Shown in pieces: positions 6,533-13,310 of a DNA stretch of 18,550 nucleotides; position 1 is the first letter of the stretch; each line of letters begins with the position of its first letter. The notes beneath the pieces are model-generated. The model worked only from the letters and a program-made list of their open reading frames with translations. It ran no database searches and had not been told where the DNA came from. The position numbers and the translations under genes were made by a program. The DNA is from Desulfobacteraceae bacterium (lineage in GTDB: Bacteria > Desulfobacterota > DSM-4660 > Desulfatiglandales > Desulfatiglandaceae), in assembly GCA_030642205.1 (NCBI GenBank), contig DAOWOF010000017.1, forward strand, positions 1 through 18,550. Direction: 5' to 3'.

Positions 6533-8611
6533 ATGGAAAGAAAAGCTGAACAGTTGAGAAATGTCGCTCTCATTGCGCATGGAGGGTCAGGGAAAACTTC
6601 TCTGGCAGAAGCCATGTTGTTTGATGGAAAAACTACCACCAGGTTATGCAAGGTGGATGATGGGTCATCAAATTTTGATTTTGAACCAGAAGAAATAGCC
6701 AGAAAAATCACTCTTAGTACCTCTTTTCATCACTGTACATGGAAAAAACATAGTATCAATATTATTGATACCCCTGGTGATGATAATTTTCTTTCCGATA
6801 CCAAGCTTTGCCTTCAGGCTGCTGATGGTGTGGTAATTCTTATTGACGCGATAGCCGGGATCAAAATCGGGACCGAAAAGGTATGGAATTTTGCCAATGA
6901 ACAAAATCTCCCTCGAATTTTTTTTATTAATAAACTTGATAGGGAAAGATCTGATTTTTTTAAGATAGTAAAAGAAATAGGCAATACCTTTAATGTAAAA
7001 CCAACCCCGGTTTTTCTTCCTATCGGCGCAGAAGATGACTTTGAAGGCCTGATTAATTTGATTAATATGAAGGCCTGGATTTTTTCCAAAGATGGAAGTG
7101 GGAAATTCAAAAACGCTGAAATTCCTGCTGATATGTTGGATATAGCGAACGAATGGCGTGAGCAGGTAATTGAAAATATTGTGGAAGTGAATGACGACCT
7201 CATGGAAAAATATCTTGAGGGTGAGGAGCTTGCTCAGGATGAGTTGGAGCAAACCTTTTTTCAGGGCTTGAAGCAGGGAATCTTACTTCCAATCCTTTGT
7301 GGTTCGGCTACATTAAACATTGGTGTTTCGCATCTGATGGATTTAATTGTCCAGGGATTTCCTTCTCCTTTGGAAATACCTTCTAAAAAAGTGACAAAAC
7401 CGGATGGAACGGATGAGAAAGAAATTAAGCTCTCTCCAGATGCCCCTTTTTCCGCACTGGTTTTTAAGACTATCGCGGATCCCTTTGCCGGCAAACTTAC
7501 TATTTTAAGAATTTTTTCAGGTATTCTCAACCTGGATGATACCCTCTATAATGCCAATAAAGATATCAAAGAAAAGTTTGGCCAACTACTATTGCTGGAA
7601 GGAAAAAAACAGAAGCTGATTGATAGCGCCGGCCCTGGCGATATTATCGCTATACCTAAACTTAAGGAGACCGCAACAGGAGACACCCTTTGTACCCCGG
7701 ATGATCCTATATTGTTTAAATCAATTAAACCCTTGCCACCTGTTATTTCCTACTCTGTAAAGGCCAAGATCAAAGGCACAGAAGACAAGGTCTTTTCCTC
7801 CTTTGCCAAGCTTTTGGAAGAGGATCCAACTCTCAGGCTGGAAAGGGATCAGGTTACTGCCGAGGTCATACTTTCAGGAACAGGACAGATCCATTTGGAG
7901 ACTACCTGTGAAATATTGAAACGTAAGTATGGTGTGGAAGCAGAACTGCATCCTGTCACCGTTCCCTACAGGGAAACAATTAAAAAGGCTGTTACACGTG
8001 TTATATACAGGCATAAAAAACAATCTGGTGGCCGTGGGCAGTTTGCTGAAGTCCATTTTGACTTAACTCCTCTTGAAAAAGATAGCGGTTTTGAATTTGA
8101 GGAAGCCCTGGTTGGAATGAATGTCCCTCGTAATTTTGTACCGGCGGTTGAAAAGGGTCTGAATGAGGCATTGCACAGTGGAATCCAGGCTGGTTTTCCT
8201 GTGGTGGATTTGAAGGTGCGTTTTTATGATGGAAAATCTCATGATGTCGACTCTTCGGAAATGGCTTTTAAAATTGCCGCAAGCATGTGTTTAAAAAAAG
8301 CAATTCAGGAAGCCAGTCCAACTATCCTTGAGCCAATTATGAAATTGGAAATAACAGTGCCTGAAGATGTAATGGGTGACGTAATGGGTGACTTGAATGG
8401 CAGGCGCGGGAAAGTCATGGGTATGGATTCCAGGGGTAAATATCAGGTTATCCTTGCCCAGGTTCCCATGTCAGAAGTCCTTAGATATGCCCTGGATCTA
8501 AATTCCATATCTGGTGGCCGTGGATCTTTTACCATGGAGCATTTCCATTATGAAGAGCTTCCTTCACAATTGGCTGAAAAAGTGATTGCGGCTGCTAAAA
8601 AAGAGGAATAG
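6533..8611 (+). CDS. Elongation factor G-like translational GTPase (EF-G2 type)
   Basis: A protein of 692 residues, the normal length for EF-G, with the full domain order: G domain to about 270, domain II, domain III, domain IV (GGRGQFAEVHF) and domain V (PEDVMGDVMGDLNGRRG). The P-loop is AHGGSGKTS (15-23) instead of AHIDAGKTT. The G2 threonine is kept (RKIT, T60), as are NKLD (133-136) and GSA. G3 reads DTPGDDNF (79-86) instead of DTPGHVDF, so the histidine that activates the hydrolytic water is Asp83. These changes place it with the EF-G2/EF-G-like paralogues rather than the main translocase. The organism should carry a canonical fusA elsewhere. The ATG at 6533 is chosen over the TTG two codons upstream because AAAGGG at 6520-6525 gives a seven-base spacing. 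It is followed at 10 bases by the mog-like gene, so the two are probably co-transcribed. Confidence 0.9.
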   Translation: MERKAEQLRNVALIAHGGSGKTSLAEAMLFDGKTTTRLCKVDDGSSNFDFEPEEIARKITLSTSFHHCTWKKHSINIIDTPGDDNFLSDTKLCLQAADGVVILIDAIAGIKIGTEKVWNFANEQNLPRIFFINKLDRERSDFFKIVKEIGNTFNVKPTPVFLPIGAEDDFEGLINLINMKAWIFSKDGSGKFKNAEIPADMLDIANEWREQVIENIVEVNDDLMEKYLEGEELAQDELEQTFFQGLKQGILLPILCGSATLNIGVSHLMDLIVQGFPSPLEIPSKKVTKPDGTDEKEIKLSPDAPFSALVFKTIADPFAGKLTILRIFSGILNLDDTLYNANKDIKEKFGQLLLLEGKKQKLIDSAGPGDIIAIPKLKETATGDTLCTPDDPILFKSIKPLPPVISYSVKAKIKGTEDKVFSSFAKLLEEDPTLRLERDQVTAEVILSGTGQIHLETTCEILKRKYGVEAELHPVTVPYRETIKKAVTRVIYRHKKQSGGRGQFAEVHFDLTPLEKDSGFEFEEALVGMNVPRNFVPAVEKGLNEALHSGIQAGFPVVDLKVRFYDGKSHDVDSSEMAFKIAASMCLKKAIQEASPTILEPIMKLEITVPEDVMGDVMGDLNGRRGKVMGMDSRGKYQVILAQVPMSEVLRYALDLNSISGGRGSFTMEHFHYEELPSQLAEKVIAAAKKEE

Positions 8612-8621
8612 CAGGCTTATA

Positions 8622-9131
8622 ATGGATCTGAATGCCAAAAAGGCTGGGGTACTGACAATCAGCGATAAGGGATCCAGGGGCTTACGAAAAGATGAAAGTG
8701 GCCCGATTGTTGTGGATATCCTTAAAAAAGAAGGGTATCAGATCCATAAAAAAGCCATTATTCCTGATAATTACCAGCAAATTATTGATTTGTTGGTGGA
8801 ATGGGTTGAAAAAGAATCCTTGTCATTAATTCTTACATCAGGCGGCACAGGCCTTGGCTCAACCGACGTTACTCCTCAGGCTATGGAGGAAGTAATTGAT
8901 TATCCTGTGCCTGGTATGGCAGAAGCCATGCGGGCCGCCAGTCTAAAAAAAACGCCACATGCCATGCTGTCCCGGGCAGTTGTGGGTGTTCGTAAAACAT
9001 GTCTTATTATTAACCTTCCAGGCAGCCCTGTTGCTGCCAGAGAAAACCTTCTGGTAATTTTGCCAGCCTTACAGCATGCTATTTTAAAGCTCAGCGGTGA
9101 TATGACTGACTGTGCTCAGTTAATCCTTTAA
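8622..9131 (+). CDS. mog: Molybdopterin adenylyltransferase, MogA/MoaB family
   Basis: A cytosolic protein of 169 residues of the MogA/MoaB fold. It adenylylates molybdopterin before metal insertion into the molybdenum (or tungsten) cofactor. Visible motifs are LTISDKGSRG near 11-20, LTSGGTGLGSTDVTPQA at 71-87, GMAEAMRAASL, and INLPGSPVAARENL near the end. Asp49 and Asp82 fall at the same numbers as the aspartates implicated in catalysis in Escherichia coli MogA, as I recall. MogA and MoaB are hard to separate by sequence alone, so the symbol is tentative. ATG 8622 is used, with AGG/GAGGA elements just upstream; an in-frame TTG at 8586 would overlap the EF-G-like gene and is less likely. No other cofactor-synthesis gene is nearby. 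Confidence 0.9.
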   Translation: MDLNAKKAGVLTISDKGSRGLRKDESGPIVVDILKKEGYQIHKKAIIPDNYQQIIDLLVEWVEKESLSLILTSGGTGLGSTDVTPQAMEEVIDYPVPGMAEAMRAASLKKTPHAMLSRAVVGVRKTCLIINLPGSPVAARENLLVILPALQHAILKLSGDMTDCAQLIL

Positions 9132-9177
9132 CTTTTCGCCTCTACATTAACCTTATTAATCCCATTAAAATAGTATC

Positions 9178-9200
9178 GAGACCATTATGGCTCTCTTTAT
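9178..9200 (+). terminator. Weak possible terminator after mog
   Basis: GAGACC (9178-9183), loop ATTAT, then GGCTCTC (9189-9195) forms a 6-pair stem with one bulged C, followed by TTTAT. It sits about 50 bases after the mog stop and before the next strongly initiated gene. Short stem and short T run make it doubtful. Confidence 0.25.
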
Positions 9201-9306
9201 ACTCTATTATAAATAAAGCATCCTGTTCTATTAACAGTATCCCCAGTTTAAAATACAGATACTGAAGATTAGACACAGGTTATGTGTAATAAAAAAAGGA
9301 GGAAGC

Positions 9307-9486
9307 ATGGGAAAAGAAGTGATTTGTCCTTGGTGCGAAGAAAAGACTCTACCCAAATTAGCCACTATAACAAAGGAGCATGGTACTATAAATGAGAGAA
9401 GGTGTTCCCTTTGTGGCAAGATTTTGGCTGCCTATCTTAAAGAAGATGGTGATTTTTTTAGTAGCATACGTAAATACCCCAATTAG
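9307..9486 (+). CDS. Small two-CxxC zinc-ribbon-like protein (59 aa)
   Basis: A short gene with a perfect AGGAGG (9297-9302) four bases before its ATG, ending in TAG at 9484-9486. The 59-residue product begins MGKEVICPWCEEKT. It has CPWC at 7-10 and CSLC at 33-36 with 22 residues between, the spacing of a treble-clef or zinc-ribbon fold, probably binding Zn (or Fe, rubredoxin-like). The second knuckle continues CGKILAAYLKEDGDF and the tail is basic and aromatic. No signal peptide or membrane segment. It lies 175 bases after mog and 38 bases before the acyl dehydratase gene, same strand, so it is probably the first gene of that operon. I cannot name a family with certainty. Roles as a small subunit or metal-binding accessory of a neighbouring enzyme, or as a regulator, are possible but not shown. 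Confidence 0.8.
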   Translation: MGKEVICPWCEEKTLPKLATITKEHGTINERRCSLCGKILAAYLKEDGDFFSSIRKYPN

Positions 9487-9524
9487 TCTCTAATATTGGA
9501 TTTTATGGAGGTTTAGATACCATT

Positions 9525-10754
9525 ATGACAGAAAATCAGGCACAAGCAGCAGCTCAATTATCTGAAGGAACATTGACTGATGAATGGATTACACAATGGG
9601 AAGATCGGATCGGGTTAAATTTAAGAGTTGGGAATATCTTTAATCAATCAGTATCACGGGAGGCTATCAGGAATTTTTCCAATGGGATAGGAGATTTAAA
9701 CCCTCTTTATCGGGATGAAGCTTATGCAAAGGAAACCAAATATGGGGCATTGATTACGTCTCCATCCTGGACAGCAAGTGTTTTTCCTCATTGGGTTCTT
9801 CAAGGGCTACCGGGAGTTCATGCTGATCATTCAGCATCGGAATGGGAGTTTTTAAGGCCGATCTACATTCATGATAAGATAACTCCAAAATCTCAATTTG
9901 TCGGGTTTGATGTAAGGCAGAGTAAATTTGCCGGCAAGACAGTATTTGAATACCAGAGGTTTGAATACTGGAACCAACGTGATGAATTAGTAGCACGGGG
10001 TTATTGTATGCTGGTTCGTTATGAACGACAGACCGCAAAACAGAAAACCGCCGATGGTGAGGGAAAATACGATCATATCCAGGTTCCCCATCCCTGGACC
10101 CTTGAAGAGCAGGCCAAAGTGGATGAAGATTGTTTGGCAGAGGAGATCAAGGGCGCAAAGACCAGGTATTGGGAAGATGTTAATGAGGGTGACGCCTTAA
10201 AGCCGGTAATAAAGGGAATCTTCGGACTCACGGATATGATCGCTTATTGTGTAGGAGCGGCTCCAGTACAACTAGGGGCTCATGGAGTCCAACTTAAGGC
10301 CTATTGTGATCATCCTGCCTGGAAATTCAGAGATCCTGTTCTGGGCTCATGGGAACCTGTTTACGGTGTTCATTATCTTGTTTCAGCGGCAAAAGGTGTA
10401 GGAGCAATGTATGCCTATGATGTGGGAGTTCAACGTAATTGCTGGATGATTAACCTTTTTACTCACTGGATGGGTGATGAGGGATGGTTAAAATCATGTA
10501 ACGCCCAGTATCGCCAATTTGTGTATCTCTCGGACGCAGTGTGGTTTAAAGGTAAGGTTACCAGAAAATATATCGATGAAAATGGGGAGCATTGTGTAGA
10601 AGTTGAGGCCCATGGCATCAATCAACGAGAAGATGATACTATTCCTGCAACTGCTGTTATTATTCTTCCATCCAGGGAAAAGGGAGTCTCACCGATAGAT
10701 AAAAGGTTGCCTGCTGAAGAATATCGCGGAACCGGGAAAGGAGTTTATTTTTAG
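9525..10754 (+). CDS. Double-hotdog acyl dehydratase, FAS1-like/MaoC family
   Basis: A cytosolic protein of 409 residues built of two hotdog domains. The N-terminal one (about 27-175) matches the FAS1-like dehydratase/MaoC N-terminal family: VSREAIRNFSNGIGDLNPLY (43-62), then RDEAYAKETKYGALITSP. The hydratase-2 motif GDxNPxH appears with Tyr for His, as is common in this branch. The second (about 195-400) starts TRYWEDVNEGDALKPVIKG, the usual lead of the C-terminal MaoC-like half. Such proteins hydrate or dehydrate enoyl/3-hydroxyacyl-CoA thioesters; the substrate here is unknown. GGAGG at 9507-9511 precedes ATG 9525 at a rather long spacing. The CoA-transferase gene follows 27 bases downstream, and an SDR dehydrogenase lies convergent beyond it. 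Together they suggest handling of an unusual carboxylic acid as its CoA ester. Confidence 0.85.
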   Translation: MTENQAQAAAQLSEGTLTDEWITQWEDRIGLNLRVGNIFNQSVSREAIRNFSNGIGDLNPLYRDEAYAKETKYGALITSPSWTASVFPHWVLQGLPGVHADHSASEWEFLRPIYIHDKITPKSQFVGFDVRQSKFAGKTVFEYQRFEYWNQRDELVARGYCMLVRYERQTAKQKTADGEGKYDHIQVPHPWTLEEQAKVDEDCLAEEIKGAKTRYWEDVNEGDALKPVIKGIFGLTDMIAYCVGAAPVQLGAHGVQLKAYCDHPAWKFRDPVLGSWEPVYGVHYLVSAAKGVGAMYAYDVGVQRNCWMINLFTHWMGDEGWLKSCNAQYRQFVYLSDAVWFKGKVTRKYIDENGEHCVEVEAHGINQREDDTIPATAVIILPSREKGVSPIDKRLPAEEYRGTGKGVYF

Positions 10755-10781
10755 CCATTATTTTCAGATTAGGAGCAGTTT

Positions 10782-12101
10782 ATGGATTGGAAGGATGAAT
10801 ACAAGAAAAAAATGGTTTCCGCTGAAGAGGCAATTTCTGTTATTAAGCCTGGAAACAGAGTTCATTTTGCCTATGGTGTGGAACCCTTTGATTTGGGATT
10901 AGCCTTACTTGGCAAGGTAGGAGACTTAAGTGAAAAGGGGATTAAACTATTTGTCCCTGCCCCTGGAAGAGATTTTGCATGGTATGATCCCGGTTGGGAA
11001 AACATTTTTTCTGTGGAAATTGGTCATGTGTTGCCTATCGCCTCTCAAATGATCAGGGAAAAAAGGGGAGATTTCCTGGTAGGAGATCTGACCTGGGCCC
11101 CGGAAGCTGATTTGAGAGATCCTGTGGATGTCTTACTCATGCAATTATCCCCACCGGATGAACATGGTTTTTGCAGTTTTGGAGCGTCATTATGGGATAA
11201 AAGGAACGCTGTCAAAAATGCCAGAATAGTATTGGCTGAGTCAAACAAAAACCTTATAAGAACATATGGCGATAATTTTATTCATTTCTCTGAAATTGAT
11301 TATTTTGTAGAACATACTCCCTCTGGAAAAGCTCCTGGCGCCACAGATATGCTGGGCAGGAAAAGCACAGGGCCTGGTGAAGTGGAACGGGATATCGCAG
11401 AGAATGTAGCATCTCTTGTGAGGGATGGCGATTCTATGGAGATAGGCGTTGGGGGCACTGCGGAATGGATCCCTGTTATTGGTGTGCTTGAGGATAAAAA
11501 TGATCTGGGCTGGCATTCGGAAAATACCCCAAGGGGCATAGCCACCCTGGTACAGAAGGGTATTATCAATGGAAAGCGGAAGACCCTCCATCCTGGCAAG
11601 GCAATCGCCACAGCAGTAGGCGGGGGCACCAAAGAAGAGATGGAATATATAAATATGAATCCCATCTTTGAGGTCTATGAATCAAAATATGTGCTTGATC
11701 CGAAGATCATCGGCGCCAATGATAACATAGATTGTATAAATAGCGCCCTGGCTGTTGATCTGACAGGTCAGATTGCGGCTGAATCTATTGGTCCTGTGAT
11801 GGTAAGCGGCACAGGTGGGCAGCTCGCATTTGCAATTGGAGCTAATATGTCAAAAGGGGGCAGGTATATAGTTACCTTACGCTCAACAGCCAAGGGCGGA
11901 ACGGTCTCAAGGATTACTCACCAATTTGATCCTGGCACGATAGTATCTGTTCCAAGGGTATTGGCTGATTATGTGGTTACAGAATATGGAATCGCACATT
12001 TAAAAGGCAAGACTCAACGCCAAAGGGCCTACACATTGATTGATATTGCTCATCCTGATTTCAGGGCTGATCTAAAAAAAGAAGCCCAAAAACTCTTCTA
12101 G
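10782..12101 (+). CDS. Acetyl-CoA hydrolase/CoA-transferase family protein
   Basis: A protein of 439 residues of the family that includes 4-hydroxybutyrate and butyrate/acetate CoA-transferases. It probably activates a carboxylic acid by moving CoA from an acyl-CoA donor. Visible are the GxG loop IGVGGTAEW (221-229), the segment DLGWHSE whose Glu247 lines up with the catalytic glutamate of family members (usually GIHTE), KTLHPGKAIATAVGG, ANDNIDCINSALAVDLTGQ and GTGGQLAFAIGA (343-354). The last also carries Ala where I expect Asp (GGQxDF). TEYGIAHLKGKTQRQRA and IAHPDFR close the protein. AGGAG at 10771-10775 precedes the ATG at good spacing. The gene ends in front of a strong terminator, so it closes the plus-strand operon. 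Exact substrate pair cannot be told. Confidence 0.87.
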   Translation: MDWKDEYKKKMVSAEEAISVIKPGNRVHFAYGVEPFDLGLALLGKVGDLSEKGIKLFVPAPGRDFAWYDPGWENIFSVEIGHVLPIASQMIREKRGDFLVGDLTWAPEADLRDPVDVLLMQLSPPDEHGFCSFGASLWDKRNAVKNARIVLAESNKNLIRTYGDNFIHFSEIDYFVEHTPSGKAPGATDMLGRKSTGPGEVERDIAENVASLVRDGDSMEIGVGGTAEWIPVIGVLEDKNDLGWHSENTPRGIATLVQKGIINGKRKTLHPGKAIATAVGGGTKEEMEYINMNPIFEVYESKYVLDPKIIGANDNIDCINSALAVDLTGQIAAESIGPVMVSGTGGQLAFAIGANMSKGGRYIVTLRSTAKGGTVSRITHQFDPGTIVSVPRVLADYVVTEYGIAHLKGKTQRQRAYTLIDIAHPDFRADLKKEAQKLF

Positions 12102-12140
12102 GATATCGCTAAAAATATTAATCTTATCAGAACCTGTTAT

Positions 12141-12180
12141 AAAAAAGGGGTGATTGAAGATAACAATCACCCCTTTTTTT
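12141..12180. terminator. Strong bidirectional Rho-independent terminator
   Basis: GGGGTGATTG (12147-12156) pairs perfectly with CAATCACCCC (12164-12173) around the loop AAGATAA. Six A precede and seven T follow, so the hairpin works on both strands. It lies between convergent genes: the CoA-transferase (stop at 12101) and the SDR dehydrogenase (stop at 12207). Confidence 0.95.
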
Positions 12181-12206
12181 ATGATCAAAAGAAAATATCT
12201 TCTTTT

Positions 12207-13169
12207 CTATTTTTTTTCTTTTTTAGGTGAAGGATTAATAAGGCCCTTGCCTATTGTATTGGGAAATAACCTTGCCACCTCGCTGGCTGTCCAGCAATCA
12301 TGCTCAGTAAAAATAATTCTTTCAGGGAATTCAGGTTTTGGATATACATAACGAGAGATTTGTCTCATGCCGGCAAAAAATAGCTGGCCATTAATATCAG
12401 CAGCCGCGTCACTGGCCAGAAAAGCTACCAAAGCGCCTGGATCTCCCGGATCGCCAAATGCCTTGCGGCCCAATTCATCTATTGGAAGTTCTTCTGCTTC
12501 TTTTTTAGTGGTCAGGCCGCGTTGAGCGCACATAACCCTTATTCTGTCTTCAGGGATGGATGAAGTCATTCTGGTCCATCCTGCAGGAAAGACTACATTA
12601 CAGGTAACGCCTTTTCTGCCTAATTCCAGAGCAATTGCCTGAGTAAAAGAGGTTATACCTCCTTTGGCTGCAACATAATTAGAGTTACCTGCAGAAATGC
12701 CTAAGGCTGCCCTTGATGTAAGATTAATAATCCGTCCATTTCCTTTATTAATCATATGATTACAAGCATGACGAATGGGATAAAAGGTTCCATTCAGATT
12801 GACTTGAATTACAGCTTCCCATTCCTCTTTAGAGATATTCTTTAACATGCGATCTCTTAAAATTCCGGCAACATTGACCAGAATATCGATGCCACCAAAG
12901 TTATCAACGCAAGTATTGATAATCTTCTCCGCACTGTCCCAGTCTGCTACAGAATCCATGCTTGCGATTGCTTCTCCACCCGCAGCCTTGATTTCTGCAA
13001 CTACTTCTTCAGCAGGCGTAGAAGATTGTTCATCTCCTCCCAAGGGTACTCCTACATCATTAACTACTACCTTGGCTCCTTCAGCAGCCAAAGCCAATGC
13101 CACGCCTTTTCCAATTCCACGTCCAGCACCAGTTACCACTGCGCTTTTGCCCTTTAACATTTCGCCCAT
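12207..13169 (-). CDS. Short-chain dehydrogenase/reductase, 3-hydroxyacyl-CoA type
   Basis: A protein of 320 residues of the classical SDR fold. It has the nucleotide motif TGAGRGIG (13-20), Asp38 at the end of beta-2 (NAD preferred over NADP by usual SDR rules), NVAG at 99-102, Asn125, Ser152, and YVAAK with Tyr165 and Lys169, so the catalytic tetrad is complete. The insert after beta-2 (VPLGGDEQSS) and the C-terminal extension beyond about 262 resemble the SDRs that partner MaoC hydratases, such as the dehydrogenase half of peroxisomal multifunctional enzyme 2. Likely role: oxidation of a 3-hydroxyacyl-CoA or related alcohol. The ATG at 13167-13169 has AGGAGGT six to seven bases upstream. 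It is a single-gene unit with its own promoter and shared terminator, convergent with the dehydratase/CoA-transferase operon. Confidence 0.88.
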   Translation of the reverse strand: MGEMLKGKSAVVTGAGRGIGKGVALALAAEGAKVVVNDVGVPLGGDEQSSTPAEEVVAEIKAAGGEAIASMDSVADWDSAEKIINTCVDNFGGIDILVNVAGILRDRMLKNISKEEWEAVIQVNLNGTFYPIRHACNHMINKGNGRIINLTSRAALGISAGNSNYVAAKGGITSFTQAIALELGRKGVTCNVVFPAGWTRMTSSIPEDRIRVMCAQRGLTTKKEAEELPIDELGRKAFGDPGDPGALVAFLASDAAADINGQLFFAGMRQISRYVYPKPEFPERIIFTEHDCWTASEVARLFPNTIGKGLINPSPKKEKK

Positions 13170-13187
13170 TTAAAGACCTCCTTTTGA

Positions 13188-13199
13188 TAGAATATTCTA
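13188..13199. promoter_or_regulatory. 12-bp perfect palindrome in the SDR leader
   Basis: TAGAATATTCTA is self-complementary and lies just upstream of the ribosome binding site of the SDR gene, about 15-26 bases downstream of the predicted transcription start. It could be an operator half-site pair for a small repressor. AT-rich palindromes also arise by chance, and no second copy was seen. Confidence 0.3.
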
Positions 13200-13220
13200 A
13201 CATAAAGCTATAATTGAGAG

Positions 13221-13250
13221 ACTATACGTCGCATATTGTCATTTTGTCAA
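13221..13250 (-). promoter_or_regulatory. Sigma-70-like promoter of the SDR gene
   Basis: On the minus strand a perfect -35 TTGACA (13245-13250) and a -10 TATAGT (13221-13226, one mismatch) are 18 bases apart. They predict a start near 13214 and a leader of about 45 bases to the SDR ATG. This is the best promoter in the window. Confidence 0.65.
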
Positions 13251-13280
13251 GCGATCTTAAAGATAATAGGGCTATCGGAT

Positions 13281-13310
13281 AAAAAAGCAGGGAAGGATAA
13301 AAACCTGGCT
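13281..13310 (-). terminator. Possible terminator at the end of the glg operon
   Basis: On the minus strand, AGCCAGG (13310 to 13304) pairs with CCTGCT (13291 to 13286) with one bulged C. A run of at least five T follows (13285 to 13281). The stem begins inside the glgB stop codon. It is short, but placement and T run fit an intrinsic terminator. Confidence 0.4.

Noticed and set aside
6668..7252. Long minus-strand frame (194 codons) inside the EF-G-like gene
   Set aside because: Antisense shadow of the G domain with low-complexity composition and no ribosome binding site.
8369..8392. Tandem 12-base repeat GTAATGGGTGAC x2
   Set aside because: It encodes VMGDVMGD, the conserved domain V motif of EF-G proteins, so it is explained by protein conservation.
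9231..9419. Minus-strand frame opposite the small zinc-ribbon gene
   Set aside because: The plus-strand frame has a perfect ribosome binding site and a two-CxxC pattern; the antisense frame has neither a motif nor a start signal.
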